Positions 27,262-36,059 of a stretch of DNA of 39,904 nt are shown piece after piece. A program made the translations under genes and the position numbers. The notes beneath the pieces were generated by a model, which saw nothing but the letters and a program-made list of their open reading frames with translations, made no database searches and was not told where the DNA came from. The stretch is taken from assembly GCA_022599515.1 (NCBI GenBank), contig JAHZMC010000049.1, positions 1 through 39,904 on the forward strand, read 5' to 3'. Numbering within the stretch: the first letter of the stretch is position 1; each line of letters opens with the position of its first letter. Source of the DNA: Betaproteobacteria bacterium. Its GTDB lineage: Bacteria > Pseudomonadota > Gammaproteobacteria > Burkholderiales > Methylophilaceae.

Positions 27262-28163
27262 CTGTTGCAAGCGCATCACAGAATAGTCAGCAGCTGGATG
27301 CTTTTATTGACCATCTGTGGTTAGAAGATGGTTTGTCAAAAAACACCTTAGAAAGTTATCGTGCTGATTTAACGCAATTTGCACATTGGTTACAGCAGCA
27401 ACAAAGCGATTTACTAGCAGCCAATCAGGCGCATATTCAACAGTATTTAGCCGTCAAATTTCCCCTAAGTAAGCCGCGTAGTATTGGCCGTCTAATTGCC
27501 AGTATGCGCCGCTTTTATCGCTATTGTTTACGTGAAAATTTAATCGAGATAGACCCTAGCTTACAAATAGAATCACCAAAACTGCCGCGTAGTTTGCCTA
27601 AAAGTTTGAATGAACAAGAAGTGGAAGATCTGTTGAATGCGCCAAATGTTAATGAGCCAATTGGCTTGCGTGATAGGGCTATGCTAGAGTTGCTGTATGC
27701 CAGTGGTTTGCGTGTATCAGAGTTGGTTAATATTAAGGTGAGTGAAGTGAGCACGCAAGATGGCATAGTACGCGTCACTGGTAAAGGCAGTAAAACACGG
27801 CTAGTCCCCATGGGTGAAGAAGCGGCCGACTGGATTATTCGCTATATGAAATTTGGTCGAACAGAACTGTTGCAGAAAAAAATTAGTGATAGTTTATTCG
27901 TTACCAATCGCGCCGCGGCCATGACGCGACAAGCCTTTTGGTATTTAATCAAACGTTATGCACTGCTGGCTGGGATTAACAAACCGATGTCGCCGCATGT
28001 GTTACGTCATGCATTTGCAACGCACTTACTCAATCATGGTGCTGATTTACGTGTAGTACAGATGTTATTAGGCCATTCAGACATTTCAACCACACAGATT
28101 TATACCCACGTGGCGAGAGAGCGGCTTAAGAGTCTGCATTCAGTGCACCACCCACGAGGTTAG
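27258..28163 (+). CDS. xerD: Site-specific tyrosine recombinase XerD
   Basis: With XerC it resolves chromosome dimers at dif. 301 residues, TTG start at 27258 inside the ogt stop (TTGA), with GAAGGG 8 bases upstream; no better start exists. The N-terminal SAM-like domain contains LSKNTLESYRADLTQFAHWL. Catalytic residues are all present: Arg152, Lys176, His247, Arg250, His273, Tyr282. It is convergent with the DUF2007 gene with only four bases between stops. Confidence 0.95.
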   Translation: MTVASASQNSQQLDAFIDHLWLEDGLSKNTLESYRADLTQFAHWLQQQQSDLLAANQAHIQQYLAVKFPLSKPRSIGRLIASMRRFYRYCLRENLIEIDPSLQIESPKLPRSLPKSLNEQEVEDLLNAPNVNEPIGLRDRAMLELLYASGLRVSELVNIKVSEVSTQDGIVRVTGKGSKTRLVPMGEEAADWIIRYMKFGRTELLQKKISDSLFVTNRAAAMTRQAFWYLIKRYALLAGINKPMSPHVLRHAFATHLLNHGADLRVVQMLLGHSDISTTQIYTHVARERLKSLHSVHHPRG

Positions 28164-28167
28164 GGCT

Positions 28168-28395
28168 TTACTCCTCTTCAATCACTGTTGCGGCTTCCCA
28201 CTCAACAATAATCTTTTTAGCCTCGGTAAAATTTTCATCATCAACGCTAACCGTCACCAAGTCTGCGGCAGGTAGCTCTCCCATTCCGCCTTGCAAATAC
28301 TCGCCTTGAATAAAAGCACGAATATGAAATTGTTCTAGTAAGCTTTTAATCATATTGGCATCTAGGCTATTGGCAGCGTGGTAAATAATAATCAC
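28168..28395 (-). CDS. DUF2007 family small protein
   Basis: A 75-residue protein with pattern MIIIYHAANSLDANMIKSLL, then FIQGEYLQGGMGELPAADLV and TEAKKIIVEWE, matching DUF2007, a putative signalling domain of PII-like fold with unknown function. It starts with GTG overlapping the folB stop (GTGA), so the two are co-translated. Confidence 0.85.
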   Translation of the reverse strand: MIIIYHAANSLDANMIKSLLEQFHIRAFIQGEYLQGGMGELPAADLVTVSVDDENFTEAKKIIVEWEAATVIEEE

Positions 28396-28748
28396 TTTTT
28401 ATTTCTCTCAATGATAACGCCCAGCGCTTTTAATTTTGGCAATACTGATGGTTTCGCTACTTTTATCTTCACACGCTGCGCTTTAAATTCCTTCAAAATT
28501 AACTGACAAATATGCTCTGCCAGCGCTTCTACTAATTTAAAGCTGTTTTCGTTCAGCGTTGTGCGAATACGATTAACCACTTCACCGTAATCAACCGTAT
28601 CTCCAATGGCATCGCTTTGGCACGACTTGCTTAAATCATAGCCAATTTCAATATCCAAGATGATGGTTTGCAGTGCTAACCGTTCCCAATCGGGTACGCC
28701 GAGTTTGGTTTGTACGGCAACTTGTTCTAAAAATATCGTGTCCATCAT
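28392..28748 (-). CDS. folB: Dihydroneopterin aldolase
   Basis: Folate pathway enzyme splitting dihydroneopterin. 118 residues: MMDTIFLEQVAVQTKLGVPDWER carries the substrate-binding loop, DTVDYGEVVNRIR the tunnelling-fold signature, and FKLVEALAEHICQLIL the conserved Glu. It is divergent from plsY, a common pairing in proteobacteria. Confidence 0.95.
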   Translation of the reverse strand: MMDTIFLEQVAVQTKLGVPDWERLALQTIILDIEIGYDLSKSCQSDAIGDTVDYGEVVNRIRTTLNENSFKLVEALAEHICQLILKEFKAQRVKIKVAKPSVLPKLKALGVIIERNKK

Positions 28749-28766
28749 TTTGATGCCTAAGGTTTG

Positions 28767-28842
28767 GCTATGGTTTAAATTAGCTATGGTTTAAAATGTA
28801 ATGATTAGATTTTAGTGTATATCGTTTCTAAATACTAATCAT
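28767..28842. promoter_or_regulatory. Direct and inverted repeats between folB and plsY
   Basis: GCTATGGTTTAAA occurs at 28767-28779 and 28783-28795, 16 bases apart. Beyond it an imperfect palindrome pairs 28801-28815 with 28828-28842 (13 of 15 positions) around 12 bases. The 126-base divergent spacer must hold both promoters, so these are candidate operator sites. Confidence 0.4.
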
Positions 28843-28874
28843 CAGATATAAAAGATAGTTTTAAAAGGCTTGCT

Positions 28875-29498
28875 ATGAATCAATTTGGTTTTATTCCCGT
28901 TACCTTGGTGCCCGTACTTTGGATAGTTGGTGCTTACTTATTAGGCTCAGTTTCGTTTGGCATTTTAGTGAGTAAATTGTTTGGGTTAGCTGACCCGCGA
29001 ACAGTCGGCAGTGGCAATCCTGGCGCGACGAATGTATTGCGCAGTGGTAAAAAGTCGGCGGCATTCCTAACTTTGCTAGGCGATGCGCTTAAAGGCTGGT
29101 TGCCAGTGTGGTTAGCATTGCAATCAAATCAATTGATGTGGGTGGTGAGTTGGGTTGGTATTGCGGTGTTTTTAGGTCATTTGTACCCGATTTATTTTAA
29201 ATTCAAAGGCGGTAAAGGCGTTGCGACAGCGCTTGGTGTGATGACCGCTATTTCACCATTGTTAGGGTTGGCCGCATTAGTGACGTGGGTGATTGTATTT
29301 GCATTCAGTCGCTATGCTTCATTGGCCAGTATTGTGGCGGCAGTGTTTGTGCCTATCCATTCTTATTATTATTTACGTCCTTACAAAGACTTTTTTTTAA
29401 TGTTGTTGGTGTTGTCAGGGTTGCTGATTTGGCGCCATCGAGGCAATATTAAAAAGCTATTAAACGGTACTGAAGATGGTTTTAAAAAGAAGAAGTAA
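28875..29498 (+). CDS. plsY: Glycerol-3-phosphate acyltransferase PlsY
   Basis: Inner-membrane enzyme transferring acyl groups from acyl-phosphate to glycerol-3-phosphate in phospholipid synthesis. 207 residues, about five helices, with [12 protein letters not shown] (residues 45-56) and [12 protein letters not shown] as substrate loops. The usual length is nearer 200. A Lys-rich end follows the last helix. Convergent with tsaD, three bases apart. Confidence 0.95.
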   Translation: MNQFGFIPVTLVPVLWIVGAYLLGSVSFGILVSKLFGLADPRTVGSGNPGATNVLRSGKKSAAFLTLLGDALKGWLPVWLALQSNQLMWVVSWVGIAVFLGHLYPIYFKFKGGKGVATALGVMTAISPLLGLAALVTWVIVFAFSRYASLASIVAAVFVPIHSYYYLRPYKDFFLMLLVLSGLLIWRHRGNIKKLLNGTEDGFKKKK

Positions 29499-29501
29499 CC
29501 A

Positions 29502-30521
29502 CTAAGGCGTCATCAACTCAGCTAAATCCCAACGTGGGCGCACGCCAAAACGATAATCTTGCGCTTCTATTTGCATCGCTTTTAAGCGTTGTGCACCTGC
29601 AAAAGCAATCATGGCGCCATTGTCAGTACAAAACTCTAAGCGTGGATAACTGACTTTACATAGCTTGCGTTTAGTCGCTTGATTTAAGCGTTCACGTAAT
29701 CGCGTATTGGCACCAACACCGCCAGAGACAATTAAATTATCTAAGCCTGTTTCGCGTAAAGCGGTCATACATTTAGCGGTTAATATCTCAGTCACTGCTT
29801 CTTGAAACTCCCAAGCAATGTCGGCCTGTGCTTGCGTATCTAACGGTTTCGTTTTGTTCACTAGCGTCAGCACTGCTGTTTTTAATCCGCTAAAACTGAA
29901 ATTTAAATCTTTGCTGTGCAGCATTGGCCTTGGTAACGTAAACCGTGCTTTGCCTTGTAATGCTATCTTTGCCAATGCTGGACCGCCTGGATAGCCTAGC
30001 CCTAATAATTTTGCTGTTTTATCAAAAGCCTCACCAGCGGCATCATCTAGCGTATCGCCCAATAATTGATATTGTCCTATGCCATCAACGCGCATGAGTT
30101 GGCTGTGACCGCCTGAGACGAGTAGTGCGACAAACGGAAATTCTGGTGGATTTTCCTCTAACAAAGGCGCTAATAAATGTCCTTCAAGGTGATGTACGCC
30201 AATGCTAGGAATTTTTAGCGAAAAAGCCAATGATTGCGCTATGCTAGTGCCAACCAATAAAGCACCTGCTAATCCGGGGCCTTGGGTATAAGCAATACCA
30301 TCAATATCTTGTAAAGTCTTGTTAGCCGCTTTTAGCACTTGTTCAGTCAGTGGTAACGCGCGTTGAATATGATCGCGCGAGGCTAGCTCTGGAACCACGC
30401 CGCCGAAATCTGCATGCATCGCTACTTGCGAATGTAAGGCATGTGATAATAAACCATGTTCGGTATCATAAAGGGCAACACCAGTTTCATCACAGGAGGA
30501 TTCTAAACCTAAAACTAACAT
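29502..30521 (-). CDS. tsaD: tRNA N6-adenosine threonylcarbamoyltransferase TsaD
   Basis: Catalytic subunit for t6A37 in ANN-decoding tRNAs, acting with TsaB and TsaE. 339 residues, ASKHA fold, with [11 protein letters not shown] at the start, metal-binding HLEGH (111-115) and [10 protein letters not shown]. It is divergent from rpsU, as in many proteobacteria. It has no clear ribosome site. Confidence 0.97.
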   Translation of the reverse strand: MLVLGLESSCDETGVALYDTEHGLLSHALHSQVAMHADFGGVVPELASRDHIQRALPLTEQVLKAANKTLQDIDGIAYTQGPGLAGALLVGTSIAQSLAFSLKIPSIGVHHLEGHLLAPLLEENPPEFPFVALLVSGGHSQLMRVDGIGQYQLLGDTLDDAAGEAFDKTAKLLGLGYPGGPALAKIALQGKARFTLPRPMLHSKDLNFSFSGLKTAVLTLVNKTKPLDTQAQADIAWEFQEAVTEILTAKCMTALRETGLDNLIVSGGVGANTRLRERLNQATKRKLCKVSYPRLEFCTDNGAMIAFAGAQRLKAMQIEAQDYRFGVRPRWDLAELMTP

Positions 30522-30542
30522 GCGAATAATGCCATATAAAAT

Positions 30543-30571
30543 TTGCTTAAACTAAATTAACGCGTTAGAAT
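30543..30571 (+). promoter_or_regulatory. Promoter of the rpsU cluster
   Basis: TTGCTT (30543-30548) and TAGAAT (30566-30571) are 17 bases apart. The -10 is followed by ACGCGG, again a GC-rich discriminator. The leader is about 65 bases. Confidence 0.65.
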
Positions 30572-30641
30572 ACGCGGTTTTCGATGCTACATCAATGTAG
30601 TGTTGATTTTTAAATAAGAATTTTTTAGGAATGGTGATTTA

Positions 30642-30854
30642 ATGTCTTCAATTCGCGTTAAAGAGAATGAGCCGTTTGATGTTGCGCTACGCCGCTTCAA
30701 ACGCTTGATTGAGAAAACTGGTTTGATTAATGACTTACGTGCGCGTGAGTATTATGAGAAGCCAACATGGGAGCGCAAGCGTAAAGCTGCAGCTGCTGTT
30801 AAACGTCAATATCGTCGTTTACGTAATCAACAATTACCAACAAAACTTTACTAG
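30642..30854 (+). CDS. rpsU: 30S ribosomal protein S21
   Basis: bS21, 70 residues, acting near the anti-Shine-Dalgarno region in translation initiation. [20 protein letters not shown] is characteristic, as are [18 protein letters not shown] and the Arg-rich end. It leads the macromolecular synthesis cluster. Confidence 0.97.
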   Translation: MSSIRVKENEPFDVALRRFKRLIEKTGLINDLRAREYYEKPTWERKRKAAAAVKRQYRRLRNQQLPTKLY

Positions 30855-30869
30855 TTCATTAGTTCGCTG

Positions 30870-31313
30870 ATGACTTTAAAGGCTCAGATAACTGAGGATA
30901 TGAAAACTGCGATGCGTGCTAAAGATAGCACGCGTTTAGGGACGATTCGATTATTGCAAGCAGCCATTAAGCAACGTGAAGTTGATGAGAGAATCGAACT
31001 GAACGATGCAGATGTGATTGCTGTGATAGAGAAAATGCTGAAACAGCGTCGTGATTCTATTACTGCTTATGAGTCTGCGAGCCGTGCAGATTTGGCCGAT
31101 ATCGAAAAAGCAGAAGTGGTGGTATTGCAAACTTACTTACCAAAGCAGTTAACCGATGATGAGGTGGCTGCCTTGTTGGAGCAAGTGGTTGCTGATACCG
31201 AAGCGGTTGATATGAAAGACATGGGTAAGGTGATGGCGGCGATTAAGCCATTGGTTGCTGGTAAGGCAGATATGGCTAAAATATCTGGTTTGATAAAATC
31301 TCGATTGGCTTAA
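30870..31313 (+). CDS. GatB/YqeY domain protein
   Basis: A 147-residue YqeY protein, the tail domain of GatB as a separate gene. Typical segments: MKTAMRAKDSTRLGTIRLLQAAIKQREVD, VVLQTYLPKQLTDDEV and DMGKVMAAIKPLVAGKADM. It may bind tRNA, but its role is not established. The position between rpsU and dnaG is standard. Confidence 0.93.
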   Translation: MTLKAQITEDMKTAMRAKDSTRLGTIRLLQAAIKQREVDERIELNDADVIAVIEKMLKQRRDSITAYESASRADLADIEKAEVVVLQTYLPKQLTDDEVAALLEQVVADTEAVDMKDMGKVMAAIKPLVAGKADMAKISGLIKSRLA

Positions 31314-31331
31314 ACGCCAACCGAAGATAAC

Positions 31332-31357
31332 AAAGGAGCGCATAGCTCCTTTTTTTT
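31332..31357 (+). terminator. Intrinsic terminator between yqeY-like gene and dnaG
   Basis: AAAGGAGC (31332-31339) and GCTCCTTT (31345-31352) pair around a five-base loop, with eight or more T. It would separate rpsU-yqeY from dnaG or reduce readthrough. Confidence 0.88.
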
Positions 31358-31397
31358 ATTTGCGCTATCATCACACAACCTCATAAGATTTCAGACT

Positions 31398-33122
31398 ATG
31401 ATTCCTGAACAGTTTATCCAAGAATTGCTTAATCGCGTCGATGTCGTCGATGTGGTGGATAAAAGTGTTCCGTTAAAAAAAGCGGGTGCTAATTACTCTG
31501 CTTGTTGCCCTTTCCATAACGAAAAATCCCCCAGCTTTACGGTAAGTCCAACTAAGCAGTTTTATCATTGTTTTGGTTGCGGCGCACATGGCACGGCGAT
31601 TAGTTTTTTAATGGAATACAATGGCTTAAGTTTTGTGGAAGCGATTCATGATTTAGCCAAGCAGGTTGGTATGATTGTGCCGCAAGAAACGCATAATCCT
31701 GACAAGCCAGCAAAACAAGTGATTGTTGGCTTGCAAGAGGCGTTGCAACAAGCGGCTGTTTATTACAAAGCAGAACTTAAAAAATCACCCCGTGCGATTG
31801 AGTATTTAAAAGGACGTGGTTTAAGCGGGCAAATCGCGGCTAAGTTTCAGATTGGCTATGCGCCCGCTGGCTGGCAAAATTTACAAACGGTTTTTCCACA
31901 TTACGACAATGAAGTGCTGGTCACTGCTGGCTTAGTCGTTGAAAATGAACAAGGTAAGCGGTATGACCGTTTTCGTGATCGCATCATGTTCCCTATTCAT
32001 AATCAAAAAGGCGAAGTGATAGGCTTTGGTGGGCGCGTGATTAATCCTGAAGATACACCAAAATATTATAATTCGCCTGAAACGCCAGTGTTCCAAAAAG
32101 GACATGAATTATACGGTTTGTTTGTAGCGCGTCGAGCGATTAGAGATGCGAGTCGCGTGTTGGTCGTAGAAGGTTATATGGATGTGGTGGCGCTTGCGCA
32201 ATATGGGATTGATTATGCGGTTGCTGCTTTGGGTACAGCCACAACGCCTATTCACATCACAAAATTAATGCGCCAAACGGATGAAATCGTCTTTAGTTTT
32301 GATGGCGATAATGCGGGGCGCACGGCTGCTTGGCGTGCGGCGATGAATGCATTGCCAGCATTGACGGATGGTTTGAAACTGCGATTTATGTTTCTACCAA
32401 CCTCGCATGATCCGGATTCGTATGTGCGCGAATTTGGTAAAGAAAAATTTGAAGCTGAGATGCAAAATGCTATGCCGTTATCGCAATATATTATTCAGCA
32501 CTTAAGTGAACATAATCCGCTACATTCAGATGAAGATAGAATAACATTTCTGAAAGAGGCTGAGCCGATTTTAAGCCAAATTAAGGCGCCAATGTTGGCT
32601 TTAATGATGCGTAAAAAGATTGCTGAATTAGCACAGGTGACAGGCGAAGAAATGCAGCGGCATCTGAAGCTGCCTAAGCCTGGAAAGGCGCCAATGAAAG
32701 CCACGCAAAGACAATCAAGATCGCCAATGTCACTAAAAAAACAATTTATTTTAATGGCGTTGATGCGGCCAGATCTTGTGACTTTGCAGGATATAGCCCT
32801 TGTGCAAGGCACTACAGCAGAAGACCAATTATTAATTGAGTTGTTTGATGCCTGTTTAGCCAGCCCAAACTCTAAACCATCAGCATTGCTGCATACAATT
32901 AAAAGCGCAGATGCAACAACATTGATGGAAGTTGCGAGAGAATTGCATCTATTGCCAGAAAATGTAGATTTTGCTCTTGAATTTGTAGGGTTGCGTACCC
33001 AATTATCAGAAGGAATGCAGCAGTTAAAAGAAACGCAATTGCTGAATCAAATTAAAGAAAAGCCGATTAGCGCGCTGACCACTGAAGAGCGTGAGTTGTT
33101 GAGAAAACTGGGCATTAAATAA
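31398..33122 (+). CDS. dnaG: DNA primase DnaG
   Basis: Makes RNA primers at the replication fork. 574 residues. The N-terminal zinc site is Cys37, His40, Cys58, Cys61. RNA polymerase core includes RDRIMFPIHNQKGEVIGFGGR, and Toprim has VLVVEGYMDVVALAQYG and IVFSFDGDNAGRTAA. The C-terminal DnaB-interacting region follows residue about 430 and is less conserved. The start has no strong ribosome site. Confidence 0.96.
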   Translation: MIPEQFIQELLNRVDVVDVVDKSVPLKKAGANYSACCPFHNEKSPSFTVSPTKQFYHCFGCGAHGTAISFLMEYNGLSFVEAIHDLAKQVGMIVPQETHNPDKPAKQVIVGLQEALQQAAVYYKAELKKSPRAIEYLKGRGLSGQIAAKFQIGYAPAGWQNLQTVFPHYDNEVLVTAGLVVENEQGKRYDRFRDRIMFPIHNQKGEVIGFGGRVINPEDTPKYYNSPETPVFQKGHELYGLFVARRAIRDASRVLVVEGYMDVVALAQYGIDYAVAALGTATTPIHITKLMRQTDEIVFSFDGDNAGRTAAWRAAMNALPALTDGLKLRFMFLPTSHDPDSYVREFGKEKFEAEMQNAMPLSQYIIQHLSEHNPLHSDEDRITFLKEAEPILSQIKAPMLALMMRKKIAELAQVTGEEMQRHLKLPKPGKAPMKATQRQSRSPMSLKKQFILMALMRPDLVTLQDIALVQGTTAEDQLLIELFDACLASPNSKPSALLHTIKSADATTLMEVARELHLLPENVDFALEFVGLRTQLSEGMQQLKETQLLNQIKEKPISALTTEERELLRKLGIK

Positions 33123-33217
33123 AACAGTTATTCGTTTTGAAGTTAACAACGTAACTGCTTCTTTAATTGTATTATTTTTATCTATATAGGCCTGTATTAA
33201 TAGTAGTAAAAATAATG

Positions 33218-33223
33218 TATAAT
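33218..33223 (+). promoter_or_regulatory. -10 box upstream of rpoD
   Basis: A perfect TATAAT is followed by CCGCGG, sharing GTATAATCCGCG with the rpsP promoter. No convincing -35 is seen at 17 bases. The rpoD start is 78 bases downstream. Confidence 0.5.
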
Positions 33224-33300
33224 CCGCGGTTACCTGAAATTAATCATCGCTCTTATTGCGAACTGATTGTTGCCGATACTTAAAGAATTAAAGGACGTGC

Positions 33301-35262
33301 ATGGCTAGACCTAAATCAAAGAAAACCATCGAAAAAGAAAAGCTTAAGCTTGCGACTGAAGCGCTCAAAGATCCAGCGCTAGCAGCTTTAGATGCGGAAA
33401 CGCGACGCACGCGATTGAAAACCCTCATTTTATTGGGTAAAGAGCGCGGCTATTTAACCTACGCAGAAATTAATGACCATCTACCTGATGATGTGTCCAA
33501 TACCGATCAAATAGATGGCATTATCGGCATGATTAATGACATGGGCATTCAGGTGTATGAGCAAGCGCCTGATGCTGAAGCGTTGTTAATGAATGATGCG
33601 CCAGCACCGATTGCAGATGATGATGCTGTTGAAGAAGCTGAGCAAGCGTTAGCGACAGTTGATTCTGAGTTTGGTCGCACCACAGATCCTGTGCGTATGT
33701 ATATGCGTGAAATGGGTACCGTAGACTTATTGACGCGCGAAAGCGAAATTGAAATCGCACGTCGTATTGAGGATGGTTTAAAGCACATGGTGCAAGCGAT
33801 TGCTGCATGCCCAACAACAATTGCTGAGTTGCTTGCTATTGTCGACCGTGTTGAAAGTGAAGAAATTAGTGTTGAAGAGCTAGTTGATGGTTTAATCGAC
33901 AATGATATTGGTTTGGATGAAGCGTTTGTTGCGGATGCCGCCGTTGGTAAAGCTGACGATGACAATGACGACGATGATGAAGACGATGATGACGAGGACG
34001 AGGCTGAAGCAAAAGCAGAGGCAATCTCGGCGGAAGCGTTGTCTAAGTTAAGAGAAGAAGTGATTGCACGTTTTGCGGTGATTCGTGAAACGAATGCCAA
34101 AATGAATAAAATCCGTGAGGAAAGAGGTTCTCAGGACGCCGAATATAAACAATTGCATGAAGTCGTGCTGCAAGAGTTAATGGTATTCCGCTTCTCTGCC
34201 AAACAAGTTGAGTTGCTATGTAATCAAGTACGTAATCTTGTGCAGGATATCCGTACACATGAGCGCAAAGTATTAGAGTTTTGTGTGAACAAATCTGGTA
34301 TGCCAAGACAGCACTTTATTCGAAGCTTTATCGGTAACGAAGTTAACTTAGAGTGGTTAGATGACGAGTTGGCGTTAGATAAACCTTATACAGAAGCGCT
34401 CAGTCGTTTTAGAGATTCTGTCATCGACCAACAAGATCGCTTGATTGTGTTGCAAGAAAAAGTTGGCTTACCAATTAAAGAGTTAAAAGATATTAACAAA
34501 CAAATGACAACGGGCGAAGCCAGAGCGCGTCGTGCGAAACGTGAAATGATTGAAGCTAACTTGCGTTTGGTGATTTCAATTGCTAAAAAATATACCAATC
34601 GCGGGCTACAGTTTTTGGATTTAATTCAAGAAGGTAACATTGGCTTGATGAAAGCGGTTGATAAATTTGAATATCGCCGTGGTTTTAAATTCTCGACTTA
34701 TGCCACTTGGTGGATTCGTCAGGCGATTACCAGATCGATTGCTGATCAAGCGCGGACGATTCGTATCCCTGTGCATATGATAGAAACGATTAATAAAATG
34801 AATCGTATCAGTCGTCAAATCTTGCAAGAATCAGGTCAAGAGCCAGATCCAGCGCTATTAGCTGAGAAGATGGAAATGCCTGAAGACAAGATTCGTAAGA
34901 TTCTAAAAATCAGTAAAGAGCCAATCTCAATGGAAACGCCAATTGGCGATGACGAGGATTCTCATTTGGGCGACTTTATTGAAGATACAACCACATTGGC
35001 ACCAATGGATGCTGCGGTTTATGGCAGCTTAAGAGATGCAACTTCTGAGGTGTTGGAATCACTTACACCGCGGGAAGCAAAAGTGTTGCGTATGCGTTTT
35101 GGTATTGAAATGAATACTGACCATACACTAGAAGAAGTCGGTAAGCAGTTTGATGTAACGCGTGAGCGTATTCGTCAAATTGAAGCTAAAGCGCTACGAA
35201 AATTACGTCATCCTACCCGATCTGAAAGATTGAAAAGCTTTTTAGAAACAGGGCAGGATTAG
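33301..35262 (+). CDS. rpoD: RNA polymerase sigma factor RpoD (sigma-70)
   Basis: Primary sigma factor, 653 residues. Region 1.1 occupies the N-terminus, region 1.2 has [19 protein letters not shown], and the non-conserved insertion has an Asp/Glu run (residues about 219-237). Regions 2.1-2.4 include [20 protein letters not shown] and [20 protein letters not shown], region 3 follows, and region 4.2 ends [26 protein letters not shown] precedes the ATG. A tRNA follows after 18 bases and may be co-transcribed. Confidence 0.98.
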   Translation: MARPKSKKTIEKEKLKLATEALKDPALAALDAETRRTRLKTLILLGKERGYLTYAEINDHLPDDVSNTDQIDGIIGMINDMGIQVYEQAPDAEALLMNDAPAPIADDDAVEEAEQALATVDSEFGRTTDPVRMYMREMGTVDLLTRESEIEIARRIEDGLKHMVQAIAACPTTIAELLAIVDRVESEEISVEELVDGLIDNDIGLDEAFVADAAVGKADDDNDDDDEDDDDEDEAEAKAEAISAEALSKLREEVIARFAVIRETNAKMNKIREERGSQDAEYKQLHEVVLQELMVFRFSAKQVELLCNQVRNLVQDIRTHERKVLEFCVNKSGMPRQHFIRSFIGNEVNLEWLDDELALDKPYTEALSRFRDSVIDQQDRLIVLQEKVGLPIKELKDINKQMTTGEARARRAKREMIEANLRLVISIAKKYTNRGLQFLDLIQEGNIGLMKAVDKFEYRRGFKFSTYATWWIRQAITRSIADQARTIRIPVHMIETINKMNRISRQILQESGQEPDPALLAEKMEMPEDKIRKILKISKEPISMETPIGDDEDSHLGDFIEDTTTLAPMDAAVYGSLRDATSEVLESLTPREAKVLRMRFGIEMNTDHTLEEVGKQFDVTRERIRQIEAKALRKLRHPTRSERLKSFLETGQD

Positions 35263-35280
35263 ACTGAAATTGAAGTTTTT

Positions 35281-35359
<79 letters not shown>

Positions 35360-35413
35360 CAGATTTAAAACAATGCAAGATTTGTTTTTCATTAAACATT
35401 AGAGGAGCATGAA

Positions 35414-35671
35414 TTGAATACAACATTAGTACTCGAATATCTTAAAAAGCATGGTCAGAAGTTGGATAGAGAAATTGCGCAGGAGACAGGCATTTCTTTG
35501 GAGCAAGTGAATGACTCTATTTCACAGTTGGAATCAAGTAAAGCAGTCTCCAGCTGCAGCGTAACTAATTTTGAGAACGGCGTCGCAATTGAAGGTCGCT
35601 TGTGCAGAATTTCTGGCTATATTCCACCTGCGGCACCAGGTAGAAAGTCATCACCACAACCATCTTCCTAG
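35414..35671 (+). CDS. Small winged-helix-like protein
   Basis: An 85-residue protein from a TTG start with AGAGGAG (35401-35407) six bases upstream. Residues about 5-45 (LVLEYLKKHGQKLDREIAQE, then SLEQVNDSISQL) look like a winged helix-turn-helix of the ArcR or FeoC-like type. The rest has two Cys and a Pro/Ser tail. No partner is evident, and DNA binding is inferred. A terminator follows. Confidence 0.7.
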   Translation: MNTTLVLEYLKKHGQKLDREIAQETGISLEQVNDSISQLESSKAVSSCSVTNFENGVAIEGRLCRISGYIPPAAPGRKSSPQPSS

Positions 35672-35722
35672 TAAGTTATTACTAGACTATAGATGAGCAA
35701 TCTTGAATTGCTCATGATGAAT

Positions 35723-35758
35723 AAAAAAACGGCTTACAGTTATGTAAGCCGTTTTTTT
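35723..35758. terminator. Intrinsic terminator, both directions possible
   Basis: CGGCTTAC (35730-35737) and GTAAGCCG (35744-35751) pair around six bases, flanked by seven A and seven T. Confidence 0.92.
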
Positions 35759-36044
35759 ATTGTCTTAAATGTTGAGTATTATGGTATTTAATCATTAAAA
35801 ATAAGCGTAGTATTTTTGATAGCAATCAAAGATTAGGTAAAAATGAAGAACGGTATTTGGGTTAATTGTTTTAATTCAATAGCTTATATTTATTTTGTTG
35901 AAATGGTATTTATGGATTCATGTTTAAGTGAGTGGTTTTATACGAAAAATAAACATGAATAAATAGAAAAAATGAGACTTTTCAATACAACCACTACAGG
36001 AGCTTAATATGAATAGCATCATCGATTTTAACCAACTTGCCCCA
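35759..36044. other. AT-rich intergenic region with two short frames
   Basis: Together with the terminator before it, this makes a gene-poor stretch of about 370 bases. It contains a 39-codon frame (35843-35962) with only a weak TTAGG site and a 16-codon frame starting at 36009 with a strong ribosome site. Nothing recognisable as an RNA gene or repeat is seen. Confidence 0.5.
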
Positions 36045-36059
36045 CTATTTAGGCTTTAA
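36009..36059 (+). CDS. 16-codon frame with strong ribosome site (possible gene stump)
   Basis: CAGGAG (35997-36002) stands 6 bases before an ATG encoding MNSIIDFNQLAPLFRL, then TAA. It overlaps the 3' end of the minus-strand TPR gene. The spacing is ideal for translation, so it may be the decapitated start of a lost gene or a real micropeptide. No function is recognised. Confidence 0.3.
   Translation: MNSIIDFNQLAPLFRL

Noticed and set aside
33955..34011. Asp/Glu-rich run in rpoD as a foreign insertion
   Set aside because: Acidic low-complexity stretches are common in the non-conserved region of sigma-70, and the frame is continuous.
35843..35962. 39-codon frame in the intergenic region
   Set aside because: Only a weak ribosome site and no recognisable features; plausible by chance in AT-rich DNA.
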